From contig JBMNUT010000001.1 of assembly GCA_050946375.1 (NCBI GenBank), positions 186,001 to 250,000 on the forward strand: a stretch of DNA of 64,000 nt, in the 5' to 3' direction. Numbering within the stretch: position 1 is the stretch's first letter; each line of letters opens with the position of its first letter. This document shows, piece by piece, positions 1 to 8,216 of the stretch. Source of the stretch: UBA1794 sp050946375 (GTDB lineage Bacteria; Bacteroidota; Bacteroidia; Bacteroidales; Bacteroidaceae). A program made the translations under genes and the position numbers. The notes beneath the pieces were generated by a model, which saw only the letters and a list, made by a program, of their open reading frames with translations, made no database searches and was not told the DNA's origin.

Positions 1-492
1 GGCCGCTTCGCCATACTTTCCCTGCTCGAGCTGCATCTGTGCGAGCCAAAGCAGGGCCGTGCTGTCGGGATAGCCGTAGCGCAAGGCGTTGCGGTAGCCG
101 GCCTCGGCGCGCGCCGAGGAGCTGATATAGCGGTTCGACTCGCCTATCTTGAAGCCCAGTTCCGCCCGTTTGGCCCGTTCCTTGGCAGGGGTTTTCGAAT
201 AAGCCACACGGTAGTAGCGCGAGGCATCGTAGTATTCGCCCAAAAAGAAGCTCTCGTCGCCCGCTTTCTCATAGTTGTGGCAACCTACCAGCACGCCGCC
301 CGCCAGGAAGAGCGGCAGCACAAACAGCGCCACCTGCCGCAGCTCCGAGCCCGAAGCCTCGCCCCCTTTCTCCGACGAAGCGCAGGCTTCGGAAAAAAGG
401 CGAAGGACTTTCTCCAAAAAGTGCCGGCACTTTTCGGTAAAAGCGGAGGGGCTTTTCGGAAAAGCCCCGGGGGTATTGCGGGAAAACGCCAT
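1..492 (-). CDS. Partial TPR-containing lipoprotein, OmpA/PorE-like N-terminus
   Basis: Open on the minus strand from an ATG at 492 to the left edge (164 codons, no stop), so the C-terminus is missing. After residue 70 there is a lipobox LVGC with Cys71, preceded by a hydrophobic stretch (about 54-69). The mature start reads as an alpha-helical tetratricopeptide region (GEYYDASRYYRVAYS, then a second repeat ending LAQMQLEQGKYGEAA). In Bacteroidota this arrangement commonly opens OmpA-family TPR/WD40-like lipoproteins related to PorE of the type IX secretion system; that assignment is inference because the OmpA domain lies outside the window. Oddity: about 45 residues precede the signal peptide and are read from 21-nt repeat units (see 385-487). 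No other ATG lies near the signal, so either the extension is translated or a non-ATG start is used. Confidence 0.7.
   Translation of the reverse strand, partial: MAFSRNTPGAFPKSPSAFTEKCRHFLEKVLRLFSEACASSEKGGEASGSELRQVALFVLPLFLAGGVLVGCHNYEKAGDESFFLGEYYDASRYYRVAYSKTPAKERAKRAELGFKIGESNRYISSSARAEAGYRNALRYGYPDSTALLWLAQMQLEQGKYGEAA
385..487. repeat. 21-nt GTGCCGGCAC-type repeat cluster, in frame with the lipoprotein N-terminus
   Basis: Degenerate units with cores such as AAAAGTGCCGGCACTTTTC and AAAGCGGAGGGGCTTTTC lie at about 21-nt spacing. On the minus strand they are read as codons 4-40 of the partial lipoprotein (GAFPKSP, SAFTEK, RHFLEK, RLFSEA). Confidence 0.75.
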
Positions 493-526
493 GTCTCTTG
501 AGCAAAATAGGTTGTATATTTAACTG

Positions 527-577
527 AAAGGAGCCCGTTTTATTGCGCCGGAGCTGCTCCTTTCTGCCCTGAGGAGC
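527..577 (-). terminator. Possible terminator or attenuator between epimerase and lipoprotein
   Basis: AAAGGAGC (527-534) pairs with GCTCCTTT (556-563). A competing hairpin pairs GCTCCT (556-561) with AGGAGC (572-577). It lies between the stop at 594 and the ATG at 492. There is no strong U-run, so it may only attenuate. Confidence 0.35.
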
Positions 578-593
578 GGAAGAAAAGGCGGCA

Positions 594-1772
594 TCAGAGG
601 GGCGTCAGGCCCAGCCCCGGCAGGTCGTTGAGCACAATGCGGCCGCCTTCTACGGTCATCCCCCTGAACCGGTCGTTGGCGATGAGGAGGTTTCCGTCCA
701 AATCGGCATAGTCTGCCGCCGGACTGAGCTGCGCGGCGGCGCTGACGGCGCACGAAGTTTCCGTCATGCACCCCACCATTACCTGCAAGCCGAGGGCCTT
801 TGCCAGATTCAGCATCTTCCATGCTTCGCGCAGGCCGGTACTTTTCATCAGTTTAATGTTGATTCCGTGAAAAGCGCCGGCGATTCGGGGAATATCGGCA
901 AGGCGCTTCACCGATTCATCGGCGAAAATCGGCAGCGGGCTCCGCTCCGTCAGCCAGGCGAGGTCGTCGAGTTGCTCTTTGGGCAGGGGCTGTTCGACCA
1001 GAACGACGCCCTGTTCCTTCAGCCAGCAGACCATGTCGAGCGCATACGCCCGGTCTTTCCAGCCTTGGTTGGCATCGACGGCCAACGGGAGGGAAGTGAC
1101 TTCGCGAACGGCGCGTATGTGTTCCTTGTCGCCCGGAAGCCCGACTTTGATTTTCAGCATGTTAAACTGTCCATCCACCTCGCGCGTTTTCTGTTTCATC
1201 TGCTCCGCCGTGTCGATTCCGATGGTGAAAGTGGTAGAAGGCGCCTTTGTTTTGTCCAGCCCCCATATCTTCCACCACGGCGCCCCCAGCAGTTTTCCCA
1301 CCAAGTCGTGCAGGGCGATGTCCACCGCGGCCTTGGCTGCGTTGTTTCCCGGCTCGATTTCGTCCACATAGGCCAGGATTTCCTCCAGCGGATAGGGGTC
1401 GCTAAAGCGGGAAAGGTCCACTTTCCGCAAAAAGGCGCATACCGACTCGGTCGTCTCGCCGAGGTAGGGCGGCATGGATGCCTCGCCGTAGCCGACAAGG
1501 CCCTCGTATGTGACGCGCACCTGCACGTCGGGTGTGGAAGTGCGGCTGTACGTAGCCACGGTAAACACGTGCTTCAGTTCCAGCGGATAAGGCTCAAACT
1601 CGAGCGTGAGGCCCTCCTTTCGGGAAAAGGCGGGGCGGTTTGCCCCAAAAGTGCCTGCACTTTCCGCCGAAAGCGGCGTGCCTTTTCCGGCCAAGTGCCA
1701 GGCCTCTGCGGGCGAAGCGGCGGCCGAGAGGGCGAGCAGGCCGGCTGTTTTCAGAAAATTCCTTCGTTTCAT
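594..1772 (-). CDS. Dipeptide epimerase (L-Ala-D/L-Glu epimerase type), exported
   Basis: 392 residues of the enolase superfamily, muconate-lactonizing subgroup. It probably epimerises L-Ala-D-Glu and related dipeptides released from peptidoglycan, so they can be recycled. Visible catalytic set: the KxK pair K207/K209 (LKIKVG), metal ligands D233 (VDANQGW), E260 (VEQPL) and D285 (FADES), and the second-face lysine K307 (NIKLMK). The N-terminus is a Tat-like signal (MKRRNFLKTAG followed by an Ala/Leu core), so the enzyme is probably periplasmic. Residues 25-53, between the signal and the mature domain (LTLEFEPYPL), are an in-frame 21-nt repeat insertion. The downstream minus-strand neighbour is the partial lipoprotein. 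The family call is firm; the exact dipeptide preference is inference. Confidence 0.88.
   Translation of the reverse strand: MKRRNFLKTAGLLALSAAASPAEAWHLAGKGTPLSAESAGTFGANRPAFSRKEGLTLEFEPYPLELKHVFTVATYSRTSTPDVQVRVTYEGLVGYGEASMPPYLGETTESVCAFLRKVDLSRFSDPYPLEEILAYVDEIEPGNNAAKAAVDIALHDLVGKLLGAPWWKIWGLDKTKAPSTTFTIGIDTAEQMKQKTREVDGQFNMLKIKVGLPGDKEHIRAVREVTSLPLAVDANQGWKDRAYALDMVCWLKEQGVVLVEQPLPKEQLDDLAWLTERSPLPIFADESVKRLADIPRIAGAFHGINIKLMKSTGLREAWKMLNLAKALGLQVMVGCMTETSCAVSAAAQLSPAADYADLDGNLLIANDRFRGMTVEGGRIVLNDLPGLGLTPL
1614..1700. repeat. 21-nt repeat cluster inside the epimerase gene
   Basis: Units include CAAAAGTGCCTGCACTTTCC. They are read on the minus strand as residues 25-53 (GTPLSAE, SAGTFGA, NRPAFSR), a 7-residue period, directly after the signal peptide. 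Confidence 0.8.
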
Positions 1773-1820
1773 GGTTCTTAATCTTGATAGGTTTCGGTTC
1801 GAGCGCCACCCGCCTGCCGC

Positions 1821-3704
1821 TCAGCGGCGGCCCAGGTCGTCGTAAGAAGTCTGCAGGATGGCCTTGGCGCGGCGCAGGCGGCTGCCGGCGGCAGCGGCAG
1901 AGTCTGCAGTCTGAGCGGCAGGGCGGTCGTAGATGACTTGCAGCGAGGCATTGTCGAAGACGGTGCAGCCCGTAGAATCGCAGAAGGCCATTCCGTTGTT
2001 GAACGCATAGTAGGCAAACGGATAACGATAGTCCGTCCCGAAGACGTTGCGGCTGAAGGGGAAATCGGCGTAGGGCAATCCCATCTGCGCCAGCAGCGTA
2101 GCGGGCAAATCGCTCTGGTTCATCAAGTCGGAAACGACGCGGCTTTCCTTCAGCGCACCCCCCAGCCAGAGCATCGGGATATGGAAGAAACGGGGCGACT
2201 GCGAGAGGCCTTCGCGCGGATAGTAGTAGCCGTGGTCGGGAACGCATATCACCAGCAGGTCCTTCCACACGGGCAGTTTCTTCAGACGCCCGATGAAATC
2301 GCCCAGACACGAGTCGGTATAGGCAAAGGCATTGGGTATCTTTTCCGCCAACCGGCTGTAAGGAACCTCGAAAGGCTCATGGCTGCTGAGTGTAAGGAAG
2401 GCCGTATGCCACGGGCGGGCAGGGGGATTTTCGGAACGCGCCTTCATCATCTCGTACAGACGGGCAAAGGTATAGTGGTCGGGCACGCCCCATTTGCTCG
2501 CCCGCTGCTCGGCATAGGGGAAATCCGCATCGGCCGTAATCGACTGGTAGCCGCCCGTTCGCAAATAGCCCTGCATGTTGGTGAAGTTGATGTCGCCGCC
2601 ATAGAGGAAATCGGTCGCATATCCCGCCTCGGCCAGGCGCCCCGCCAGGCAGGGCAGCGTGCGGCTTTTGGCCGGAACCTTCATGACCGACACGTCGGGG
2701 AGGCCCAGATATCCGCCCAAGGCGCAGACCATTCCGCGGTCGGTGCGGAAGCTGTTGGCATAACAGTTGGTGAACCAAACACCTTCATGGGAGAGTTTCT
2801 CCAGATTCGGGGCCACATCGGGCACTCCGCCCAGCCCCTCCACAAACGTAGCGCCGAATCCTTCCATCAGGATGAGCAGCACATTGGGCCGGGGCGTGCG
2901 CAGGAGCGAGACCGTCAGCGAGTCGCTCTCGACGGAAGGATACAGCCCTTCGACCAGCGCGGCACGCTCCGCTTCGGGAAAGTAGTCGAAGCGTGCGGCA
3001 AAGTCTTCCCCCTTTCCCAAAGAGGCGAGGAAGCTGAACGTAGGATTCACGGCGGAATGGTTCAAAAAGAGGTCGCTGCTGTAGTAAACCTTACCGACAT
3101 TCGACGTAGACTCCCCCACTCCTCCGCGAATGGCGAGGAACAACAGGCCGGCCACGCAGCAGAAACCCGCAAAAACGGGGCACAAACGCCAGGAAGTGCC
3201 CCACTTTCGGGCGTCGGGCAGGCGCTTCGGCACGAGACGCACCAGGCAATAGCCGACACCTGCGGAGAGCACCGCCCAAAGCAGCAGCCCTATCGCCACA
3301 AACAGCGGCGAAACGCTGGCAAGAGCCTCCGCCGGCGAGTCGATGTAGTAGAGCAATGTGGCGTCGAGCTTGTAGTTCCAGAAAGGATAGATGGCGGCGT
3401 CGACGACAAACGCCAGTTCCAGGACGGCAACCACCAGATAAATATACGGCCGCAGCACGGCGCGCAGCGGAAAACCACGCGGCCACCACAGCGAAATGAG
3501 CAGCAAAAGCAGCGGAAAGGCAGTAAGATATCCGGAAACAGCCGCATCCAGCCACAAACCGTGGAGCATGGTTGCCAGATAGTCCCGCACCGAATAGCGG
3601 AAAGGGGCATCGGCGGCATAAAACATGAAAAGCGGTTTCTGAAGCACCTGCACCACAAGGAAGGCGACGTAGAGCTTCAAGAGGAAAAAGATTCGTTCTT
3701 TCAT
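1821..3704 (-). CDS. LTA synthase family protein (alkaline phosphatase/sulfatase fold)
   Basis: 627 residues. The N-terminal ~190 residues hold about five membrane segments, followed by an extracytoplasmic sulfatase-fold domain. LtaS-like active-site elements are visible: E281 in LLILMEGFG, the probable nucleophile T321 in SFRTDRG, and a late metal-binding DHG in VCVPDHGYY. Family members transfer phosphoglycerol or phosphoethanolamine to envelope glycans or lipids; in a Gram-negative the acceptor is unknown. The ATG at 3704 was chosen because upstream in-frame codons run through the 87-bp promoter repeat and because the membrane domain starts here (MKERIFFLLKLYVAF). The minus-strand promoter at 3775-3806 leaves a leader of roughly 65 nt. 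Confidence 0.85.
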   Translation of the reverse strand: MKERIFFLLKLYVAFLVVQVLQKPLFMFYAADAPFRYSVRDYLATMLHGLWLDAAVSGYLTAFPLLLLLISLWWPRGFPLRAVLRPYIYLVVAVLELAFVVDAAIYPFWNYKLDATLLYYIDSPAEALASVSPLFVAIGLLLWAVLSAGVGYCLVRLVPKRLPDARKWGTSWRLCPVFAGFCCVAGLLFLAIRGGVGESTSNVGKVYYSSDLFLNHSAVNPTFSFLASLGKGEDFAARFDYFPEAERAALVEGLYPSVESDSLTVSLLRTPRPNVLLILMEGFGATFVEGLGGVPDVAPNLEKLSHEGVWFTNCYANSFRTDRGMVCALGGYLGLPDVSVMKVPAKSRTLPCLAGRLAEAGYATDFLYGGDINFTNMQGYLRTGGYQSITADADFPYAEQRASKWGVPDHYTFARLYEMMKARSENPPARPWHTAFLTLSSHEPFEVPYSRLAEKIPNAFAYTDSCLGDFIGRLKKLPVWKDLLVICVPDHGYYYPREGLSQSPRFFHIPMLWLGGALKESRVVSDLMNQSDLPATLLAQMGLPYADFPFSRNVFGTDYRYPFAYYAFNNGMAFCDSTGCTVFDNASLQVIYDRPAAQTADSAAAAGSRLRRAKAILQTSYDDLGRR

Positions 3705-3773
3705 CGTGTCGGGCGCCCTGTTTTTTACCCGCCCTCCCCCGTTTCGCCGGCGGAAAGGAGGCTGAAAGGCCGG

Positions 3774-3869
3774 GCAAAGATAGCGAAAGGCGAGAGCAGA
3801 GGCAAGCGAAAGCGAAGTTTTCGCCCTGACTATGCCGAGCCGACTCCTGTCTTCGCGCAAGCAAAGATA
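3774..3869 (-). repeat. 87-bp promoter-bearing repeat (copy A)
   Basis: One full unit runs from GCAAAGATAG (3774) to the next GCAAAGATAG (3861), an 87-nt period. It contains a CAAG box, a CGAAA...TTTCG inverted repeat, GACTATGCCGAGCCG and TTCGCGCAA. The same order recurs at 24790 and 31505. Each copy lies upstream of a minus-strand gene. Confidence 0.8.
3775..3806 (-). promoter_or_regulatory. Promoter of the LTA-synthase-like gene
   Basis: Minus-strand TATCTTTG (3782-3775) matches the Bacteroidota -7 box TAnnTTTG. The -33 TTG (within CTTG, 3806-3803) lies 20 nt upstream of it. The ATG is at 3704. Confidence 0.7.
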
Positions 3870-3898
3870 GCCATTTCCCCCGAAACGCACCATTCCCC

Positions 3899-3995
3899 CG
3901 ACAAAAAGGGCCGGCACTTCCGACTCAAACCGCCGCCACTTTTACTAAAAAGTGCCGCCACTTTCGGACAAAAAAGACAGCACTTTTCCACCCGA
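3899..3995. repeat. 21-nt repeat cluster upstream of mraZ
   Basis: Four degenerate units (cores GGGCCGGCACTTCC, GCCGCCACTTTT, AAAAGTGCCGCCACTTTC, AAGACAGCACTTTTCC). They fill the gap between the divergent promoter element and the mraZ promoter. The whole gap 3705-4133 holds only repeats and promoter signals. Confidence 0.8.
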
Positions 3996-4097
3996 CAGGC
4001 CCGCCGGACGAAACGCGCGGAAAGGGAAGAAAATATTTTCCTCTCGCCTGTTCAAAAAAAGGGGCATATATCTTGTGGGGGATTGTGGGGAATTGTG

Positions 4098-4105
4098 TAC
4101 CTTTG
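4098..4105 (+). promoter_or_regulatory. Probable mraZ/dcw operon promoter (-7 box)
   Basis: TACCTTTG matches TAnnTTTG and lies 28 nt before the mraZ GTG. The upstream sequence holds three TTGTGGGG-like repeats but no correctly spaced TTTG, so the -33 element is poor. Confidence 0.55.
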
Positions 4106-4133
4106 CGCTTGGATTTCTTATAAAATAGGTGCA

Positions 4134-4613
4134 GTGAATCGTTTCTTGGGCAACATAGAAGCCAAATTAGACGCAAAGGGGCGCGTGTTCATCCCCGCTC
4201 CTTTCCGTAAGAAGCTCGTCCCGCCTTGCGCAGAGGCAGGGGCAGAGCAGGAAGCGTGCACCGTGATTTTGCGGAAAGACATCTACCAACCGTGTATCGT
4301 GCTGTACCCCGAAGACGTTTGGGCAGCCGAAATGGACCGGCTCTCGGCGCGTTTGAATCCATACAACGCCACGCACCGCATGTTGCTGCGGCAGTTTGTG
4401 TCCGAAGCCGAGCAGGCAGTGCTCGACCCCAACGGGCGCATCCTCATCTCGCGGCGCATGCTCCAGAGCACGGGGCTGGGCGACGCGCTGCGGTTCATAG
4501 GCATGGGCGAAACAATCGAGGTGTGGGATGCGAAAAGTACCGCCACTCCCTTCTTAAGCCCCGAGGAAATGACTCAAAAGATGAACGAAATTCTGGGAGG
4601 CGACTTGCGATGA
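4134..4613 (+). CDS. mraZ: MraZ, dcw operon transcriptional regulator
   Basis: 159 residues, a double SpoVT/AbrB-like fold. MraZ binds repeats in its own promoter and represses the division and cell-wall cluster. The family N-terminus is visible (FLGNIEAKLDAKGRVFIPAPFRKKL), as is the second half (LDPNGRILISRRMLQ). A GTG at 4134 is the likely start because it places the conserved RFLGNIEAK directly after the initiator and no ATG is near. An insertion of acidic and Ala residues (PPCAEAGAEQEA) follows the first motif. The last base pairs overlap rsmH by ATGA, indicating translational coupling. It heads the operon behind the TACCTTTG box. Confidence 0.9.
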   Translation: MNRFLGNIEAKLDAKGRVFIPAPFRKKLVPPCAEAGAEQEACTVILRKDIYQPCIVLYPEDVWAAEMDRLSARLNPYNATHRMLLRQFVSEAEQAVLDPNGRILISRRMLQSTGLGDALRFIGMGETIEVWDAKSTATPFLSPEEMTQKMNEILGGDLR

Positions 4614-5539
4614 CACCCAAAACTGCAGGCACATACCACATACCCGTACTGCTCGAAGCCAGCGTCGAGGGCCTGATTCCGGGAAAACCGGGCGGCATCT
4701 ACGTCGACGCCACCCTCGGCGGAGCAGGACACACAAGGGAAATACTCAAGCGGATGGCACCCGACGGACGGCTCTTCGGCTTCGACCAGGACCTCGATGC
4801 GGCAGAAAACGTACCGACCGACGCGCGTTTCACGTTTGTCCACAGCAACTTCCGCTATTTGAAGAACTTCCTCCGCTACTATCAGGCCGGGAAAATCGAC
4901 GGACTGCTGGCCGACCTGGGCGTTTCCTCGCACCATCTCGACGAAGGAGGCCGTGGTTTCTCCTTCCGCTACCCCGAAGAGCAGCTCGACATGCGCATGA
5001 ACCGCCAGGCGCGCCTCAGCGCTGCCGACGTGGTGCAGACCTACTCCAAGGAACGCCTGACCGAAATATTCCGCCTCTACGGCGAACTCAAGCAACCCGC
5101 CCGCCTGGCCGAAGCCATCGTGCGGGCACGCGACGGCGAAAACGGCGCACCGCGCACCTGCGGGGAGCTGGCCTCGATTGTCACACCGCTGCTGCCCCGC
5201 GACCGGGAGAAGAAGGAATTGGCCAAACTGTTCCAGGCCTTGCGCATCGAGGTGAACGGCGAGCTCGACGCTCTGCAGGAACTTTTGAGCGGAGCGCTGG
5301 ACGTTTTGAAAAGCGGCGGGCGGCTGGTCGTCATAACCTACCACTCGCTGGAAGACCGCATCGTGAAGAATTTCTTCAAGAGCGGCAACTTCCGCGGCGA
5401 AGCCGAGAAGGACTTTTTCGGAAAGAGCACCGCCCCGCTGCGCATCGTGCCGCCCGCCTTCATCACTCCCGCAGAAGAAGAAATGGAAACTAACCCGCGC
5501 TCCCGCAGCGCCAAGCTGAGAATTGCCGAAAAGTTATGA
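4610..5539 (+). CDS. rsmH: 16S rRNA (cytosine1402-N4)-methyltransferase RsmH
   Basis: 309 residues. It uses SAM to methylate N4 of C1402 in the decoding centre of 16S rRNA. The SAM-binding motif DATLGGAGHTREIL is at about residue 34, the LADLGVSSHHLD segment follows, and the C-terminus carries the typical NPRSRSAKLRIAEKL. The ATG at 4610 overlaps the mraZ stop (ATGA), as is usual in dcw clusters. The stop at 5539 in turn overlaps the ftsL start. Length and motif order are normal for the family. Confidence 0.95.
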   Translation: MTPKTAGTYHIPVLLEASVEGLIPGKPGGIYVDATLGGAGHTREILKRMAPDGRLFGFDQDLDAAENVPTDARFTFVHSNFRYLKNFLRYYQAGKIDGLLADLGVSSHHLDEGGRGFSFRYPEEQLDMRMNRQARLSAADVVQTYSKERLTEIFRLYGELKQPARLAEAIVRARDGENGAPRTCGELASIVTPLLPRDREKKELAKLFQALRIEVNGELDALQELLSGALDVLKSGGRLVVITYHSLEDRIVKNFFKSGNFRGEAEKDFFGKSTAPLRIVPPAFITPAEEEMETNPRSRSAKLRIAEKL

Positions 5540-6150
5540 AAGAAGAAGCTAAAACCCCGACCCAACCGACCAACGGCGCCGGCGCAGCCCCCGAAACGGG
5601 CGACCCTACGCAAGACAGGCTCAAGGACCTCTCGGCAGAAACGAGCCACATGCTGCGCAGCGAGGACGAGCAACAGGACGACACCGTACAGGGAAAAATC
5701 TCCTGGCGGGGCATCGTCGGCGGAGAGTTCCTGCTCAGTCCCGCCTTCCGGCGGCAGGTTCCGCTCCTGATACTCATACTTCTCTTCACAATCGTCTACA
5801 TCGATAACCGTTTCACCGTGCAGCAACAGATTATCGAGATAGACAAAAAGGAAAAAGTCCTCACGGAAATGAAATATATCGCCTTGACCCGCTCCTCGGA
5901 GCTTACCGAAGCTACACGGCAGAGCCGCATCGAGGAAGCAATCAATGCGTACCAAAGCGAACTGGTGACTGCCACCAATCCGCCTTACCTCGTGCGGGAA
6001 AATCCGGAAGCGGCCCCCGCTTCCGAAAAGACGCAGGACTTTTCCGAAAAAGTGCCGCCCGTTTCTGAAAAAGCGCAGGCACTTCCCGAGCAAACTCCCG
6101 ACACTACGAAGCAGGAAGCTACGGAACTTCCGCAAAACGATGAGCCATGA
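5536..6150 (+). CDS. ftsL: FtsL-like division protein with repeat-encoded C-terminal tail
   Basis: 204 residues: a cytoplasmic tail of about 73 residues rich in Glu, Asp and Thr, one membrane segment (about 74-88, VPLLILILLFTIVYI), then a coiled-coil region (about 93-140). This is the FtsL/FtsB-type architecture at the FtsL locus, between rsmH and ftsI. It would bridge FtsQ and the FtsWI synthase in the periplasm. The start overlaps rsmH by ATGA. Residues 161-188 are four in-frame 7-residue repeats (SEKTQDF, SEKVPPV, SEKAQAL, PEQTPD) from a 21-nt repeat cluster and extend the periplasmic tail. The family call rests on topology and position, since FtsL sequences diverge strongly. Confidence 0.82.
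   Translation: MKEEAKTPTQPTNGAGAAPETGDPTQDRLKDLSAETSHMLRSEDEQQDDTVQGKISWRGIVGGEFLLSPAFRRQVPLLILILLFTIVYIDNRFTVQQQIIEIDKKEKVLTEMKYIALTRSSELTEATRQSRIEEAINAYQSELVTATNPPYLVRENPEAAPASEKTQDFSEKVPPVSEKAQALPEQTPDTTKQEATELPQNDEP
6016..6099. repeat. 21-nt repeat cluster inside ftsL
   Basis: Exact 21-nt period, read as SEKTQDF / SEKVPPV / SEKAQAL. The clearest case of the repeat acting as coding sequence. Confidence 0.85.
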
Positions 6151-8216
6151 AAGAGCAACAAGAAGCAGAGTATAAGAAAAGCACCCTCAACCGCTTTATG
6201 CTGGTGGGCATAGTCTTCCTGATTATCGCCCTCTTCATCATAGGGAAGGCATGGCACACGATGTTCATCCGCAACGACTACTGGATGAAAATCGCCGACC
6301 GTTACGTGCGGGAGAACCTCGAACTTATGCCCACGCGCGGCAACATTCTCTCGGCCGACGGCAAGCTCATGGCCAGTTCGCTGCCCGAATACCGCATTTT
6401 CATGGACTTCAAGGTGGACGGAGACACGCAGGACTCCATCCTGAACAACCCGCTTACGATGGATACCATCTGCGAGGGGATGCACAAGCTGATGCCCGAC
6501 TATCCGAAAGAGTACTTCAAAGAACGCTTCCGCCAGGGGCAAAAGAAGCAATCACGCTACTGGCCGCTCTACCCGAGGCGCATCTCCTTCATCCAATATA
6601 AGGAACTCCTCAAGCTACCCCTCATGCGTCTGAGCCGCTACACCAGCGGTCTGACCGCAGAGGAGACCTACCGACGGAAAAAGCCCTTCGGCTCCCTGGC
6701 AGCCTCTACGCTGGGCACCATCTATCCCGAAGGCGAACGCGGCGGACGGAGCGGCCTGGAACTGGCCTACGACAGCATACTCCGCGGCGAAACCGGCATA
6801 TACCACCGCCAGAAGGTGAAAGGCACCTACCTGAACATCATAGACAAACCGGCAGTCAACGGGGCGGACCTGGTGACGACTATCGACGTAAACATGCAGG
6901 ACATAGCCGAGAAAGCACTCGTCGACAAGCTCCGGGAATTCAATGCCTATAAGGGAATCGTCATTATCATGGAGACAAAGACGGGCGACGTCAAGTCTAT
7001 TGTCAACATGCAGCGGGACGACGACGGAGAATACTACGAGGGCGTAAACTTTGCCATATATGATATGATGGAACCCGGCTCCACTTTCAAGACAGCCTCC
7101 ATGATGGTGGCGCTGGAAGACGGCGTCGTTACCGTAAACGACAGCGTCGATACCGGCAACGGGCAGCGGCTTATGCACGGTTCCGTCATGCGCGACCACA
7201 ACTGGCGCCGCGGCGGCTACCAATGGCTTACGGTGCCCGGCGTGCTGATGAAGTCGTCAAATATCGGAATCTCCCGCATTATCGACGAAAACTACTTCTC
7301 CCATCCGGAAGACTACGTCAACGGCTTGTACAAGATTGGCATCAATGCCGACTTAGGCTTACCTTTCCGCGGAGCGGCGCAGGCGCGAATCCGAAAACCC
7401 AATAAGGAAAACTGGTGGAAGACGACACTTGCGTGGATGTCCATAGGGTATGAGACGCAAATCCCTCCCATCAATACCGTAACGTTCTACAACGCCATCG
7501 CAAATGGCGGTAAGATGATGAAGCCGCGCTTCGTGAAAGGCGTGGCAAGGGGCGGCACGATGATCGAAGAGTTCCCCACAGTGGTGCTGAAGGAGCAGAT
7601 CTGTTCGCAACATACGCTGGACGACATCCGCATGATTCTGCGCCGGGTGGTCAGCGAAGGCCTGGGTAAACCCGCCGGGTCGAAGCAGTTTTCCGTATCG
7701 GGCAAAACCGGCACGGCACAGGTGGCAAAGGGAAAAGGCGGATACAAGTCGGGAACGACCAACTACCTGCTGAGCTTCTGCGGATACTTCCCCTCCGAAA
7801 ACCCGCAATACACGATGCTTGTCTCCATACAGAAGGCGGGCTTGCCCGCATCCGGCGGACTTATGTCGGGAAGTATCTTCCGAAACATCGCAGAGCGCAT
7901 CTACGCCAAGCATTTGAGCACCAACTTGGACGCCGCACGCGACACGTTCCCGCCCACGCCGCGGCGCCTCCCGCGCAAGACCGTCGAAGAAGTGCAGGAA
8001 ACGGCCCAGGGCCGCGTACCCGACGTGCGGGGAATGGGCCTGAAGGATGCAGTCTTCCTGCTGCGCGACTGCGGCCTCGTCGTACGGACGGAGGGCGTCG
8101 GACACGTACAATCGCAGAGCATCGCCCCCGGAAGCGCCCTGCACAAGGGGCAAACCATATTGTTGAACCTCACAGCGCCTAAGGACGCCAAAATATTAAA
8201 ACCCATCACACAATGA
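6147..8216 (+). CDS. ftsI: Division-specific penicillin-binding protein (FtsI/PBP3) with PASTA domain
   Basis: 689 residues, the class B transpeptidase that crosslinks septal peptidoglycan with FtsW. One N-terminal membrane anchor (about 17-34), a PBP dimerisation domain, then the transpeptidase domain with nucleophile S312 (GSTFK), the SSN motif (370-372) and KTG (520-522, VSGKTGTAQ). The C-terminal ~50 residues are one PASTA domain (VPDVRGMGLKDAVFLLRDCGL). PASTA on a division PBP is common in Bacteroidota. The start overlaps ftsL by ATGA and the end overlaps murE by ATGA. Confidence 0.95.
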   Translation: MKEQQEAEYKKSTLNRFMLVGIVFLIIALFIIGKAWHTMFIRNDYWMKIADRYVRENLELMPTRGNILSADGKLMASSLPEYRIFMDFKVDGDTQDSILNNPLTMDTICEGMHKLMPDYPKEYFKERFRQGQKKQSRYWPLYPRRISFIQYKELLKLPLMRLSRYTSGLTAEETYRRKKPFGSLAASTLGTIYPEGERGGRSGLELAYDSILRGETGIYHRQKVKGTYLNIIDKPAVNGADLVTTIDVNMQDIAEKALVDKLREFNAYKGIVIIMETKTGDVKSIVNMQRDDDGEYYEGVNFAIYDMMEPGSTFKTASMMVALEDGVVTVNDSVDTGNGQRLMHGSVMRDHNWRRGGYQWLTVPGVLMKSSNIGISRIIDENYFSHPEDYVNGLYKIGINADLGLPFRGAAQARIRKPNKENWWKTTLAWMSIGYETQIPPINTVTFYNAIANGGKMMKPRFVKGVARGGTMIEEFPTVVLKEQICSQHTLDDIRMILRRVVSEGLGKPAGSKQFSVSGKTGTAQVAKGKGGYKSGTTNYLLSFCGYFPSENPQYTMLVSIQKAGLPASGGLMSGSIFRNIAERIYAKHLSTNLDAARDTFPPTPRRLPRKTVEEVQETAQGRVPDVRGMGLKDAVFLLRDCGLVVRTEGVGHVQSQSIAPGSALHKGQTILLNLTAPKDAKILKPITQ

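Noticed and set aside
277..501. Possible small protein rich in KVPALF/KSGGAF
   Set aside because: The frame is created by the 21-nt repeat itself. The minus-strand lipoprotein frame continues through it and is better supported.
1938..4133. Long plus-strand open frame upstream of mraZ
   Set aside because: It is antisense to the LTA-synthase-like gene and arises from high G+C. Only its end, from the GTG at 4134, is mraZ.
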